Assembly: GCF_026385475.1 (NCBI RefSeq)
Contig: NZ_JANIDW010000003.1
Span: forward strand, 310,001-374,000
Direction of reading: 5' to 3'
DNA: 64,000 nucleotides
Source: Bombella saccharophila
Lineage (GTDB): Bacteria; Pseudomonadota; Alphaproteobacteria; Acetobacterales; Acetobacteraceae
Of the stretch, positions 50,965-60,456 are shown one piece after another. A program made the translations under genes and the position numbers. Within the stretch, counting starts at the first letter, position 1. Each line of letters opens with the position of its first letter. Below the pieces are notes generated by a model that worked only from the letters and a program-made list of their open reading frames with translations, ran no database searches and was not told where the DNA came from.

Positions 50965-53412
50965 TTATTTTTTAATGTCTTTCTCTGGCAGAGCATAGGC
51001 GATGAGGTAATCGCCCATTTTGCTGAGGAAAGACCCATGCCCACCAGCATAAGTGACGATATATTGCCGCCCATTAATACTGTAGGTCATTGGGGAGGAT
51101 TGTGCCCCAGCAGGGAGGCGATCCTTCCAAATGACATGGCCTGTCGTCATGTCATACGCACGGATGTAGTAATCCTGCGAGGAGGTTAAGAAGGCCAGAT
51201 TCCCCGCTGTAGCGAGTGGCCCACCTAAGCTTGGGACACCAATTTTGATAGGTGGCAGTGGCATGGGCAGAGCGGAGCCATGTAAGGAATCTCGCAATGT
51301 CCCGTTACGATGCTGCCAGACAACCTTGTTTGTCCGTAGGTCGATACCAGCAACTTCACCCCACGGTGGCGTGCGGCAAGGAATGGGCAGACCAAGCTTC
51401 AGCAAAAGCGGATCCAAGAAGGGGTGGAGGTTAATAGCGTAGGGGATGCCATAATTGGGCTGAACACCCGTCTCACCACCGCTGCCACCTTTTTGATTCG
51501 GCTCTGGCCAACGGGGATTCCCCGGCCCACGAGGCACCAAGGTGGAGACAAATGGAATAGAGATGGGGTTTGTGAAAGCCACCTCACGCCGTGGGTCCAC
51601 AGCTAAGCCGCCCCATTCAAACATCCCTAAGTCGCCAGGGAAAACCAGCGTACCTTGGGTGGATGGTGGTGTGTATGGTCCTTCATAGCGGAGGCTATGG
51701 AAGTAAATACTACATACCATTTGGTCAAGGATCGTAGCCCCCCAAATATCTCGGTCAGAGAGAGGGTTTTTAGGCCGTAAGCTTAGCTCAGAATGAGGCT
51801 GTGTTGGGCTTGTATAATCGCCCGTTGCAGCGCCACCTGGGGCTGGTTTTTCAGGCGCAGGGACAATAGGTGTGCCGGTACGACGGTCTAGGACAAAAAT
51901 ATCACCACTTTTGGTAGGGACATAGATGGCCGGGACGAGGGTACCGTCTTTTTGTGTGACATCCACCAGGTTGGGTTGGGCAGAGACGTCCATATCCCAA
52001 AGGTCATGATGAACGGTTTGATAGGACCAAACCAACTTCCCTGTATCTGCATTAAGAGCAATGATGCCCGGCGGATAACGCTCAGCATCTTTATCGCGAT
52101 ACCCACCCCATTGGTCAGGTGTGCCAACCCCCATGGGGATGTACACCATGTTCAACGCCTTGTCGTAAGAAGATACGGACCAAGAGTTAGGGGAGTTGGG
52201 ATGAAAATGCGGATGCTCTTCACTAGGCATTTCGTTCGGGTCAGGATTGGCGGCATCAAATACCCACACCAATTTTCCTGTATAAACATCGTACGCGCGC
52301 GTTGCCCCAGAGGGTTGATGGACAGAGCCATTATCCCGCACGGCACTGTTGACGATGATCAGCTTATCCGTAACGACTGGCGGAGAGGTCGGAGCGTATT
52401 CCCCAACAGTTGTGTAGGGTTGGTGGGAGAAGCGGAGATCCACTTGCCCATCTTGCCCAAAACCCTGGCAGACCTGCCCAGTCTGAGCGTCAATTTCGAT
52501 AATGCGACCATCATTAACCATAGCGATAATGCGTTTTGCACAATCGGTTGTTGTGACGGGCTGACCATCGCTATTGAGGGCATTGGCGGGTGTTGTATGC
52601 GCACTCACCCCACGGCATGTTAGATGCTGGAAGGTCGGGTTGACGTTAATTTTGGGATCGAACACCCATTTCGTTTTCCCTGTTACAGCATCAACAGCAA
52701 AGACCTTTTGATGCAGGGAGCAAAAATAGAGCGTGTTGTCGAACTCAAGCGGCGTGGCTTCATTGGTTGCCTCGCCCGGATCGCGGGATTTATCAAGGAG
52801 ATCGCCCGTGCGCATGACCCATGCGACTTTGAGCTTATTAACATTATGGATGTTAATTTGATCCAGCGGTGACCAATGATTGCCATCTTGCGTACGTGCG
52901 TAAGCGGGCCAGTCATTATCAGGAATATTTTCCGGATTGGCCGGGTTAGCATTAACCTGCTCGGTAGGGAGGGAGCCGCTGATATTGTGCGGGTCCATAA
53001 AGGCGGAGACAATCAATGCTAAGGCTGCAAGGACAACACCGAGGCCAAGCGGGCCTGTTGCGAAGTGATTAGCCGCTAATGGACGCCGAACGAAGGGCAG
53101 TAGCAGCACAATACCGATGATGAGAACAACATCAAGGCGGGGTACTAAGCTCCAGAAGTCGAGCCCAACAACGCACAGCGCCCAGATAATGCTACCGAGT
53201 AGTACGACGGCATAAATAGCAAGGGCAATGGGATGTCGTTTGAAGAGATAGATTGCGCTAAGCAGAATGCCTAGCCCACTGAGAAGATAGTAAAGGGGAC
53301 CACCTATGCAGAGAGAATAAATTCCCCCAGCAATCAGCAGTAGGCCGACGATTGCCATCGCAATGGCAACCAGACGGGACCAGATTCCCCCCGCGTGGGA
53401 CATGGAGGACAT
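50965..53412 (-). CDS. gcd: Membrane-bound PQQ-dependent glucose dehydrogenase
   Basis: Gcd oxidises glucose to gluconolactone in the periplasm and passes electrons to ubiquinone, the hallmark of oxidative fermentation in acetic acid bacteria. The 815-residue protein has five N-terminal membrane helices (residues 10-140, e.g. LVAIAMAIVGLLLIAGGIYS) and an eight-bladed propeller with the PQQ signature beginning NDWPAYARTQDGNHWSPLDQ. Other landmarks include TFQHLTCRGVSAH, DLWDMDVSAQPNLV and the C-terminal QSSPMTYSINGRQYIVTYAG. Length fits the family (about 800). GAGG precedes the ATG. No pqq genes are in the window. It has its own terminator and is a single-gene unit. Confidence 0.95.
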   Translation of the reverse strand: MSSMSHAGGIWSRLVAIAMAIVGLLLIAGGIYSLCIGGPLYYLLSGLGILLSAIYLFKRHPIALAIYAVVLLGSIIWALCVVGLDFWSLVPRLDVVLIIGIVLLLPFVRRPLAANHFATGPLGLGVVLAALALIVSAFMDPHNISGSLPTEQVNANPANPENIPDNDWPAYARTQDGNHWSPLDQINIHNVNKLKVAWVMRTGDLLDKSRDPGEATNEATPLEFDNTLYFCSLHQKVFAVDAVTGKTKWVFDPKINVNPTFQHLTCRGVSAHTTPANALNSDGQPVTTTDCAKRIIAMVNDGRIIEIDAQTGQVCQGFGQDGQVDLRFSHQPYTTVGEYAPTSPPVVTDKLIIVNSAVRDNGSVHQPSGATRAYDVYTGKLVWVFDAANPDPNEMPSEEHPHFHPNSPNSWSVSSYDKALNMVYIPMGVGTPDQWGGYRDKDAERYPPGIIALNADTGKLVWSYQTVHHDLWDMDVSAQPNLVDVTQKDGTLVPAIYVPTKSGDIFVLDRRTGTPIVPAPEKPAPGGAATGDYTSPTQPHSELSLRPKNPLSDRDIWGATILDQMVCSIYFHSLRYEGPYTPPSTQGTLVFPGDLGMFEWGGLAVDPRREVAFTNPISIPFVSTLVPRGPGNPRWPEPNQKGGSGGETGVQPNYGIPYAINLHPFLDPLLLKLGLPIPCRTPPWGEVAGIDLRTNKVVWQHRNGTLRDSLHGSALPMPLPPIKIGVPSLGGPLATAGNLAFLTSSQDYYIRAYDMTTGHVIWKDRLPAGAQSSPMTYSINGRQYIVTYAGGHGSFLSKMGDYLIAYALPEKDIKK

Positions 53413-53794
53413 GCAGAAGCCTCAGTAATTGTTAATGGTTGTTTGACCGTGTAGCATGGTCCTTGTTGCTTTGTCTGCATCGGACCATTGTTCAATCGTC
53501 TTTAAGCACAGGGAAAGGGCCAGGGGTCAAGCACCTGAGTGTAATAAATTTGGGGATTAGAGGTAGCTTTGTCATACTATTCACAATTATCTGATCTTTT
53601 GTGTACTATATTAGCAATCGAGAAAAAAACATGGTGTTCTTGCGCGCTTTTCTCTTGAGGAGGGGCGCAGTTGCCCCTATAAGCGCGGGAGGTTGTACAC
53701 GCGTCCGGGCCGATGATGAGGCATGCCTGGCCGTGTAAGTTCTCTTTGACCATGCAAATGACAGAGAGAGCGGCTGAATTGTAAGGAGATAAAA
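53413..53794. other. Intergenic region between divergent gcd and rpmI
   Basis: These 382 bases contain no convincing gene. They hold the gcd promoter region, a candidate promoter for rpmI at 53580-53609, a GC hairpin GGGGC/GCCCC (53662-53666 with 53673-53677) and, further on, a perfect palindrome AGGCATGCCT. The last 100 bases are likely the untranslated leader of rpmI-rplT; no known leader motif was recognised. Confidence 0.5.
53580..53609 (+). promoter_or_regulatory. Candidate promoter for rpmI-rplT
   Basis: TTCACA (53580-53585) and TACTAT (53604-53609) are 18 bases apart, in an AT-rich stretch about 190 bases before rpmI. Confidence 0.35.
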
Positions 53795-53998
53795 ATGCCC
53801 AAGATGAAGACGAAGTCTTCGGTCAAAAAGCGGTTCAAGATCACCGCGACCGGTAAGGTAACGTGTGGTCCGGGTAACAAACGCCATGGCCTGATTAACC
53901 GTCCGCAGAAGATGAAACGTAGCAACCGTGGTCCGCAGGTTATGACGGATATGGATGCACGCACCATCAAACAGTGGGCACCCTACGGGCTGTCATAA
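53795..53998 (+). CDS. rpmI: 50S ribosomal protein bL35
   Basis: The 67-residue basic protein has the typical sequence [20 protein letters not shown] and the tail [23 protein letters not shown] stands 8 bases before the ATG. It is followed by rplT after 14 bases. infC, which precedes this pair in many bacteria, is not in front of it. Confidence 0.97.
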   Translation: MPKMKTKSSVKKRFKITATGKVTCGPGNKRHGLINRPQKMKRSNRGPQVMTDMDARTIKQWAPYGLS

Positions 53999-54012
53999 GG
54001 AGATAAACGACC

Positions 54013-54366
54013 ATGGCACGTGTTAAACGGGGTACGACCACCCACGCCCGTCATAAAAAGGTTCTGGACCTCGCTAAAGGCTATCGCGGGCGTTCTTCCA
54101 CCAATTACCGCATCGCGTTGGAGCGGGTCGAGAAGGCCCTGCGTTACGCTTATCGTGACCGCCGCAATAAAAAGCGTGAGTTCCGTTCTTTGTGGATTCA
54201 GCGCATCAGCGCAGCCGTGCGTGAGCATGGGTTGACCTATAGCCGCTTCATCAATGGCCTTAATAAGGCTGGGATTGAGATTGACCGTAAGGTCCTTGCA
54301 GCAATCGCCTATGATGATGCAGCTGCTTTTGCTGAGATTGTGCGCAAAGCTCAGGCGGCTCTCTAA
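54013..54366 (+). CDS. rplT: 50S ribosomal protein bL20
   Basis: The 117-residue protein binds 23S rRNA early in 50S assembly. It carries [20 protein letters not shown], the basic helix [20 protein letters not shown] and the C-terminal globular domain ([20 protein letters not shown]). In other bacteria L20 represses its own operon. AAGGAG lies before the ATG. Confidence 0.97.
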   Translation: MARVKRGTTTHARHKKVLDLAKGYRGRSSTNYRIALERVEKALRYAYRDRRNKKREFRSLWIQRISAAVREHGLTYSRFINGLNKAGIEIDRKVLAAIAYDDAAAFAEIVRKAQAAL

Positions 54367-54377
54367 TTAAGAGCCGT

Positions 54378-54411
54378 CCCGCTAGTCCCTTACATGCGAG
54401 GGAGAGGCGGG
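54378..54411 (+). promoter_or_regulatory. Leader hairpin upstream of pheS
   Basis: CCCGC (54378-54382) pairs with GCGGG (54407-54411), and inside it CCCT (54387-54390) with AGGG (54399-54402). It is followed after 14 bases by an intrinsic terminator, giving two hairpins in series before pheS. Confidence 0.45.
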
Positions 54412-54425
54412 AACGTAATGATTAG

Positions 54426-54461
54426 CGGGCTGCTCTGATTAAGTCGGGGCAGCCCGTTTTT
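54426..54461 (+). terminator. Intrinsic terminator between rplT and pheS
   Basis: CGGGCTGC (54426-54433) pairs with GCAGCCCG (54449-54456), followed by TTTTT. It ends the rpmI-rplT message, or works as an attenuator if transcripts continue into pheST. A six-codon frame ATG...TGA (54418-54438) overlaps the first arm but contains no phenylalanine codon. Confidence 0.8.
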
Positions 54462-54545
54462 CTTACAAGCTGCTTCAGAGATTTTTTGCCCCAACGGGGA
54501 TAGGAAAACTCTTTGAAACAGCTCGTAGAGGGTGAAGGACAGGCT

Positions 54546-55616
54546 ATGGCCAACGACCTTGAAAATCTAAAGAATGACACAATCGCGGCCTTGCAGCGTG
54601 CCAGCACACATAGTGAGTGGGATGCTGTGCGGGTGGGCACATTGGGGCGGTCTGGGACGCTAACTGGTCTGTTGCGTCAGCTTGGTTCCTTCTCGCATGA
54701 GGAGCGTAAAGAGCGCGGGCAGGCTCTTAACCGTCTGCGGGATGAGCTAACATATCTTATTGAGCAACGCGGACGAGAGATTGAGGCTTTGGCTCTCCAG
54801 CAGCGTTTAGCTGAGGAGACGGTGGATATTACGCAACCTACCCCTACGGCCCCGGTAGGGTTGATTCATCCCATCAGCCGTACGATTGAGGAAATTACAA
54901 CCATTTTTGGGGCTATGGGCTTTCATCTAGCAGAAGGGCCGGATGTTGAGAGCCAGTGGCATAATTTCTCAGCCCTGAATACGCCAAAGCATCACCCCGC
55001 GCGGACGGAGCAAGATACATTCTACCTTCCTGCCCTAGAGGGTGAGGAGGAGCTGCGTGTTTTAAGGACGCAGACCTCTGGCGTGCAGGTGCGTACCATG
55101 TTGCAGGAAAAACCACCTATTCGCATCATTGCCCCGGGGCGGACTTACCGTGCCGACCATGATGCCACCCATTCCCCGATGTTCCATCAATGTGAAGGTT
55201 TGGTGATTGAGAAGGGCATTACCCTTGGCCATTTAAAAGGATGCCTGACCGAGTTTTTGCGGGCCTTTTTTAATCAGCCTGATTTGCCAGTGCGCTTCCG
55301 GGCCTCGTATTTCCCCTTTACCGAGCCTTCTATGGAGATTGATATTGGCTGGTCGCGCGAGACTGGGGCTATTGGTGCAGGCGCGGATTGGCTGGAAGTC
55401 TTGGGGGCGGGGATGGTCCATGCCCGTGTGCTGAGCAATTGCGGGCTGGACCCGGCAGAATGGCAAGGCTTTGCCTTTGGTATGGGCATTGAGCGGCTCG
55501 CTATGTTGAAGAACGGCATTGCTGACCTACGCTCTTTTTATGAGAGCGATTTACGCTGGTTGCGTCATTATGGCTTCTCAGCTTTATCCCCAGCGACTTT
55601 GACGGAGGGCTTGTAA
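54546..55616 (+). CDS. pheS: Phenylalanyl-tRNA synthetase alpha subunit
   Basis: PheS contains the class II catalytic core that charges tRNA-Phe in the PheS2PheT2 enzyme. From the ATG at 54546 (MANDLENLKN) it has 356 residues: an N-terminal coiled coil, then motif regions with HPISRTIEEITTIFGAMGFH, HPARTEQDTFYLP, and motif 3 near AFGMGIERLAMLKNGIADLR. An upstream TTG at 54513 is less likely as start. One base separates it from pheT. Confidence 0.95.
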   Translation: MANDLENLKNDTIAALQRASTHSEWDAVRVGTLGRSGTLTGLLRQLGSFSHEERKERGQALNRLRDELTYLIEQRGREIEALALQQRLAEETVDITQPTPTAPVGLIHPISRTIEEITTIFGAMGFHLAEGPDVESQWHNFSALNTPKHHPARTEQDTFYLPALEGEEELRVLRTQTSGVQVRTMLQEKPPIRIIAPGRTYRADHDATHSPMFHQCEGLVIEKGITLGHLKGCLTEFLRAFFNQPDLPVRFRASYFPFTEPSMEIDIGWSRETGAIGAGADWLEVLGAGMVHARVLSNCGLDPAEWQGFAFGMGIERLAMLKNGIADLRSFYESDLRWLRHYGFSALSPATLTEGL

Positions 55617-55617
55617 C

Positions 55618-58086
55618 ATGAAGTTTTCACTCTCATGGTTGCGGGAGCATCTCGATTTTACAGCCTCTTTGGAGGAGATTTGCGCAACATTAAACCGTAT
55701 CGGCCTTGAGGTTGAATCGGTTGATGACCCGACAGAGCGTTTATCAGGCTTCCGCACGGCAAAGATTGTGGAGGCCACGCGCCATCCTGATGCTGACCGC
55801 CTCCAGCTATGCCGTGTGACAGCAGGCGAGGGGTATGAGGAGGTTCAGGTCGTTTGTGGTGCGCCAAATGCGCGCACGGGGCTGCATGTTATTTTTGCTC
55901 CACCGGGCACTTATATTCCCGGTAGTGATATCACGATTAAACCCGGCAAGATTCGGGGGCAGCTCAGCAATGGGATGCTCTGCTCCTTACGAGAGCTTGG
56001 CATTGGTGAGGACTCTGATGGCATTGCCGAATTGCCAGAGGGTACGCCTCTTGGGGTGGATTATGTCCGTCATGCCAAGCTGGACGACCCGGTAATAGAG
56101 ATTGGCATTACCCCCAACCGGGGGGATGCGTTGAGTGTACGCGGTATCGCGCGGGACCTCGCAGCGGCGGGGCTAGGGCATTTTAAGCCATGGCTTGTCC
56201 CTACGGTGGAGAGCGAGGGGGCGAGCCCTATCCAGTGGGTGTTGGACCATCCCGCTTGCCCATATGTTACAGGGCGTTTGATTCGCGGTGTGAAGAATGG
56301 CCCAAGTCCGGCTTGGCTCAAGCAGCGGTTAGAGAGCGTCGGGCTACGCTCCCAATCAGCGTTAGTTGATATTACAAATTATTTGATGATGCATGTGGGC
56401 CGCCCGCTGCATGTCTTTGATGCGAACCGTTTAAAAGGGAACAGATTACTGCTCACCTCTGCCACGCGGGAGCAATTTCGTGCGCTAGATGGGCAGGATT
56501 ATGTCCTTGGTACGCATGACCTTGTGATTGCTGATGAAGCCGGGGTGCAGTCCCTTGCCGGTATTATTGGCGGTGAGACCAGCGCGGTTACGGATGACAC
56601 AACGGATGTTTTTGTTGAATCCGCTTTGTTCGACCCCGTACGCATTGCCCTGACAGGCCGCCGTCTTGGGGTGCAGACTGATGCTCGCTATCGTTTTGAG
56701 CGTGGGGTGGACCCCGCTTTGGTGCGCACAGGGCTAGAGGCTGCAACTTCGTTAATTGTCGAGCTATGCGGTGGCATACCGAGTGAGGTGACCGAAGCCG
56801 GAGCGGAGCCAGACTGGCAACGTACAGCCACTCTACGCTTTGCACGGCTTGCGACGCTTGGCGGGTTGGAGATTGATGCGGATAAGGCCGTGACGATTCT
56901 TGAGGCTTTAGGCTTTGAGGTGAAAGAGCGGGGGGAGGGCCAGGCTATCTTTTCCGTTCCATCATGGCGCAATGATGTGGCCTCTGGTCGGGTCCTTGCA
57001 CAGGCGCATAGTCTGGATAAAAGCGTTGCAGAACGTGCGGCTGCCCATGTTACGCAGATGGAAGCGGAAGCTGACCTTGTTGAGGAAGTCTTGCGCATCA
57101 GAGGGTTGGATGAGGTACCCGCTCAGCCCCTGCCACAACCTCATATGGTCCCCCCCGCTGCGGTGACGGCAGAGCAAAGCCGCGCTGCACTCTTACGCCG
57201 CCTTTGTGCAGGCCGGGGCTTGATGGAGACTGTTGGCTTCTCCTTTGTGTCAGACCAAGATGCCGCTTTGTTTGAGGAGGGGCGGGAGCAAGACCGCTTG
57301 CTAAACCCGATTGCAACGGACCTTAACCAGCTTCGTCCCACGCCGGTTATTAATCTGCTGCGGGCGTTAGGGCGTAATATTGCTCATGGGCAGGGCTTTG
57401 CGGGCGATGCTGCCTTCTTCGAGCTTGGGCCGTGCTTCGGGCAGGAGGGGGACCGCCTTATCCTTGCTGGTGTGCGTGGTGGGGTGAGCGCACGCGCCCC
57501 CGGCCATGTGGCTGAGGAGCCCTCATGGATGGAGGCCAAGGCTGATTTATGGTCGGCTCTACTCACTCTTGGCATGGCAGAGGCGTCTTTAAGCTGCACA
57601 GCCGATGCACCAGACTATTATCATCCGGGACGCTCCGGTGTGGTGCGGCAGGGGCCGAAGCTTGTTCTTGGTCGTTTTGGGGAGCTGCATCCCCGTGTGG
57701 CACGTCATTTCGGCCTGAGTGGGACAGTGGCTCTGTTTGAGCTAAATGTCGCAGCGGTGCCCCAGCCGAAGATGAAGCGCAAAGCCGCGCCAGCCTTATC
57801 GGCTTTGCAGCCTGTGCGGCGGGATTTTGCTTTCCTTGCTGATAAGGCGGTGCAGATTCAAGATGTGCTTAAAGCCGTACGTATGGCGGATCGTAAATTG
57901 ATTACTGATGTTCGGCTTTTTGATATTTTTGAAGGTGGAACCGTGCCTAAAGGTCAACGCTCTTTAGGGGTGGAGGTTGTTCTTCAACCACAAAAAGAGA
58001 GCCTGACAGACGCACAGCTTGAGGGTGTTATGGCTGCGGTGGAGGCGGCCGTCCATAAAGCGACTGGCGCGACATTGCGCCGCTAA
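55618..58086 (+). CDS. pheT: Phenylalanyl-tRNA synthetase beta subunit
   Basis: PheT binds tRNA and edits mischarged Tyr-tRNA. The 822-residue protein has the N-terminal B1 domain, the EMAP-like tRNA-binding domain (about 40-150, FRTAKIVEATRHPDADRLQL), the B3/B4 editing domain (about 210-385), the B5 domain, a catalytic-like fold and the C-terminal anticodon-binding domain (about 730-822, QPVRRDFAFLADKAVQIQDV). Between SWRNDVASG and EADLVEEVLRIRG, normally almost adjacent, about 25 extra residues are inserted (RVLAQAHSLDKSVAERAAAH). This seems to be a lineage feature. Confidence 0.95.
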   Translation: MKFSLSWLREHLDFTASLEEICATLNRIGLEVESVDDPTERLSGFRTAKIVEATRHPDADRLQLCRVTAGEGYEEVQVVCGAPNARTGLHVIFAPPGTYIPGSDITIKPGKIRGQLSNGMLCSLRELGIGEDSDGIAELPEGTPLGVDYVRHAKLDDPVIEIGITPNRGDALSVRGIARDLAAAGLGHFKPWLVPTVESEGASPIQWVLDHPACPYVTGRLIRGVKNGPSPAWLKQRLESVGLRSQSALVDITNYLMMHVGRPLHVFDANRLKGNRLLLTSATREQFRALDGQDYVLGTHDLVIADEAGVQSLAGIIGGETSAVTDDTTDVFVESALFDPVRIALTGRRLGVQTDARYRFERGVDPALVRTGLEAATSLIVELCGGIPSEVTEAGAEPDWQRTATLRFARLATLGGLEIDADKAVTILEALGFEVKERGEGQAIFSVPSWRNDVASGRVLAQAHSLDKSVAERAAAHVTQMEAEADLVEEVLRIRGLDEVPAQPLPQPHMVPPAAVTAEQSRAALLRRLCAGRGLMETVGFSFVSDQDAALFEEGREQDRLLNPIATDLNQLRPTPVINLLRALGRNIAHGQGFAGDAAFFELGPCFGQEGDRLILAGVRGGVSARAPGHVAEEPSWMEAKADLWSALLTLGMAEASLSCTADAPDYYHPGRSGVVRQGPKLVLGRFGELHPRVARHFGLSGTVALFELNVAAVPQPKMKRKAAPALSALQPVRRDFAFLADKAVQIQDVLKAVRMADRKLITDVRLFDIFEGGTVPKGQRSLGVEVVLQPQKESLTDAQLEGVMAAVEAAVHKATGATLRR

Positions 58087-58122
58087 GCCACAGCGTCACA
58101 CGAGACGAAGGGAGCGGAAATT

Positions 58123-59346
58123 ATGGTAGATGCGGGCCCTCCTGTAGAAGGTGATGTCCCCCTTTACCAGCATGGCCGTGTCATCTGGATTCTCGCGGGG
58201 GAGCCGAGTGGCGATAGCATCGGGGCACGTTTGATGCAGGCTCTGCATCGGATAGACCCGATGTTGGTTTTCGCAGGCGTAGGGGGAGGGCGGATGGAGG
58301 CGCGCGGCCTCCGCAGCCTTTTCCCGATGGAAGACCTCACAGTGATGGGGTTTATGGAGGTCCTCCCGCGGTTGCGTTTGCTTTCGCAACGCTTGGTGGA
58401 GGCAGAGCAGGATATTGAACTCCGCCGCCCTGATATTGTCATTACGATTGATAGTCCCGGTTTTGCGTTCCGTCTCCTACGGCGCGTGAGGCGGCTGAAG
58501 GTGCGGCGATTGCATTACGTTGCCCCTCAAGTCTGGGCATGGCGGGAAAAGCGGGTGAAGCATTATCGTGGGCTATGGGATAGTTTGCTTTGCCTCTTCC
58601 CCTTTGAGCCAACATGGTTTGCTGAGCGGGGCTTTCATGCTCATTTTGTAGGGCATCCCATTTTGCAATCGGGCGTGCCACATGGTCGGCCAGAGCGTTT
58701 TTATAAACGCCATGACCTTAGGCCAGAAAGCCCGGTTTTGCTGCTTATGCCGGGTAGTCGTAACTCCGAGGTGCCGAAATTACTGCCTGTTTTTGAAAAG
58801 ACGTTAGAGCTTTTATATAAGCAATTCCCGGACCTCCAGCCGGTTATCCCAGCGACATCAGGCATGGCCCCCCTCGTGCGGAAGATGGTGCGGCATTGGG
58901 CTGTTCATCCCTCTATTGTGACGGATACGGAGGATAAGCATGACGCCTTCCGCGCGGCAGATTGCGCTTTAACAAAATCCGGCACCTCGACTTTGGAGCT
59001 CGCCATTGGAGGCGTGCCGATGGCGGTGACGTATAAGGTCAATCCACTCTCTGCCGTGTTGGGGCGGTTTTTGCTCAAAGTGCCATATATCTCGATTGTG
59101 AATATTCTTGCCGGGCGGGAGATCGTGCCGGAGTTAGTGCAACATAATTGCACACCGCAGAAATTAGCCGAGGAAGTAACAGCCCTGCTCACAGACGAGG
59201 CCAAGCGTAAGGCTCAGCAAGAGGCCTTTGGTACCGTGCTGGCTATGTTACAGGCCCCCGAAGGGGATCTCCCCGCTATGGCAGCGGCAAAGCAGGTTCT
59301 AGCTTTGATGGAGACCCCATTAGATGAGCTACGTGCTCATGAGTAA
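58123..59346 (+). CDS. lpxB: Lipid-A-disaccharide synthase
   Basis: LpxB joins UDP-diacylglucosamine and lipid X to form the disaccharide of lipid A at the inner membrane. The 407-residue protein has the family motifs ILAGEPSGDSIGARLMQAL, VFAGVGGGRMEARGL, MGFMEVLPRLRLL, YVAPQVWAWREKRVKHY and LLLMPGSRNSEVPKLLPVF, plus KSGTSTLELAIGGVPMAVTY. GAAGGGAG lies before the ATG. It follows pheT by 36 bases and converges on trpS. Confidence 0.95.
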   Translation: MVDAGPPVEGDVPLYQHGRVIWILAGEPSGDSIGARLMQALHRIDPMLVFAGVGGGRMEARGLRSLFPMEDLTVMGFMEVLPRLRLLSQRLVEAEQDIELRRPDIVITIDSPGFAFRLLRRVRRLKVRRLHYVAPQVWAWREKRVKHYRGLWDSLLCLFPFEPTWFAERGFHAHFVGHPILQSGVPHGRPERFYKRHDLRPESPVLLLMPGSRNSEVPKLLPVFEKTLELLYKQFPDLQPVIPATSGMAPLVRKMVRHWAVHPSIVTDTEDKHDAFRAADCALTKSGTSTLELAIGGVPMAVTYKVNPLSAVLGRFLLKVPYISIVNILAGREIVPELVQHNCTPQKLAEEVTALLTDEAKRKAQQEAFGTVLAMLQAPEGDLPAMAAAKQVLALMETPLDELRAHE

Positions 59347-59355
59347 GCGGCGGTC

Positions 59356-60345
59356 TTAACGTAGGAAGCCTACGAGTTTTTCCGCCTCACTGACAATCGG
59401 TTCAGACACGGCGCGGGCCCGGTCTGCCCCTTGGCGCAATACATTGAGAAGATGGCCTTTATCATCCATCAGGCGGCGCGTTTCCTCCGCAACGGGGGCT
59501 AGTGTCTCTACCAACAGGTCCGCTAAGGCTTGCTTAAAGGTCCCAAAGCCTTGGCCTGCAAATTGGTTTAGGACATCCGCTAAGGATGTGTTGGACATAG
59601 CAGCATAGATGGTCAGCAAATTACGGGCTTCTGAGCGGCCCTCTAGCCCCGCTTCCTCGCTTGGCAAAGGCTCTGCATCGGTACGGGCTTTGCGGATTTT
59701 CTGCGCAATTTCGTCCGCTGTGTCATTCAGCACAATGCGGCTTTGGGCCGATGGGTCGGACTTGGACATCTTCTTACTGCCATCGCGTAAGCTCATCACA
59801 CGGGCAGCATGGGGGGGGATGAGAGGCTCAATTTGTGGGAAGAACTCAACGCCCATGTCATGATTAAACTTTTGGCCAATATCGTTAGCTAATTCCAGAT
59901 GTTGGCGTTGGTCGTCCCCTACAGGCACGCGCGTAGCATGGAAGGCGAGAATATCGGCCGCCATAAGGTTGGGATAGACATAAAGCCCTGCGGAGTGATT
60001 CTCGCGATTCTTTCCCGCTTTATCCTTAAATTGCGTCATGCGGTTTAGCCAACCAAGGCGGGAGACGCAGTTAAAAATCCAGCCTAGCCGTGCATGGGCA
60101 CTAACGGCAGATTGATTGTAAAGGCGGGTTGGGTCGATGCCAGAGGCGAGTAAGCAGGCGGTGGAGGCTAAGGTCTGCTCCCGCAAAGCTTCTGGTGACC
60201 ATGGCATGGTGAGGGAGTGCATATCCACGAGGCAAAAGAGGCAATCATGGTCCTTTTGCAAGGTAACCCAGTTACGAATGGCCCCAAGATAATTACCAAG
60301 ATGGGGGATACCTGTCGGCTGAATCCCTGAGAAAACGCGCTGCAT
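59356..60345 (-). CDS. trpS: Tryptophanyl-tRNA synthetase
   Basis: TrpS charges tRNA-Trp. The 329-residue class I enzyme has the HIGH-like motif [17 protein letters not shown] and the KMSKS loop in [15 protein letters not shown], with [14 protein letters not shown] between them. I use the ATG at 60345 (MQRVFSG), which has AGGA 8 bases upstream; an ATG at 60351 adds two residues. It is preceded by a terminator-like hairpin that separates it from the FKBP gene. Confidence 0.95.
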   Translation of the reverse strand: MQRVFSGIQPTGIPHLGNYLGAIRNWVTLQKDHDCLFCLVDMHSLTMPWSPEALREQTLASTACLLASGIDPTRLYNQSAVSAHARLGWIFNCVSRLGWLNRMTQFKDKAGKNRENHSAGLYVYPNLMAADILAFHATRVPVGDDQRQHLELANDIGQKFNHDMGVEFFPQIEPLIPPHAARVMSLRDGSKKMSKSDPSAQSRIVLNDTADEIAQKIRKARTDAEPLPSEEAGLEGRSEARNLLTIYAAMSNTSLADVLNQFAGQGFGTFKQALADLLVETLAPVAEETRRLMDDKGHLLNVLRQGADRARAVSEPIVSEAEKLVGFLR

Positions 60346-60383
60346 GAGCATGGTCCTGAATTAAAAAAGGGGGAGGAGACGAT

Positions 60384-60417
60384 AAAAGCCGCCCCGCTTG
60401 GTATGGAAGGGGGCGGC
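60384..60417 (-). terminator. Intrinsic terminator of the FKBP gene
   Basis: On the minus strand GCCGCCCC (60417-60410) pairs with GGGGCGGC (60395-60388), followed by TTTT (60387-60384). It lies 40 bases past the FKBP stop and just before trpS. Confidence 0.8.
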
Positions 60418-60456
60418 AAGAGCTCTCATTATGGTGCTGATAAAGGATAGGCTTTA

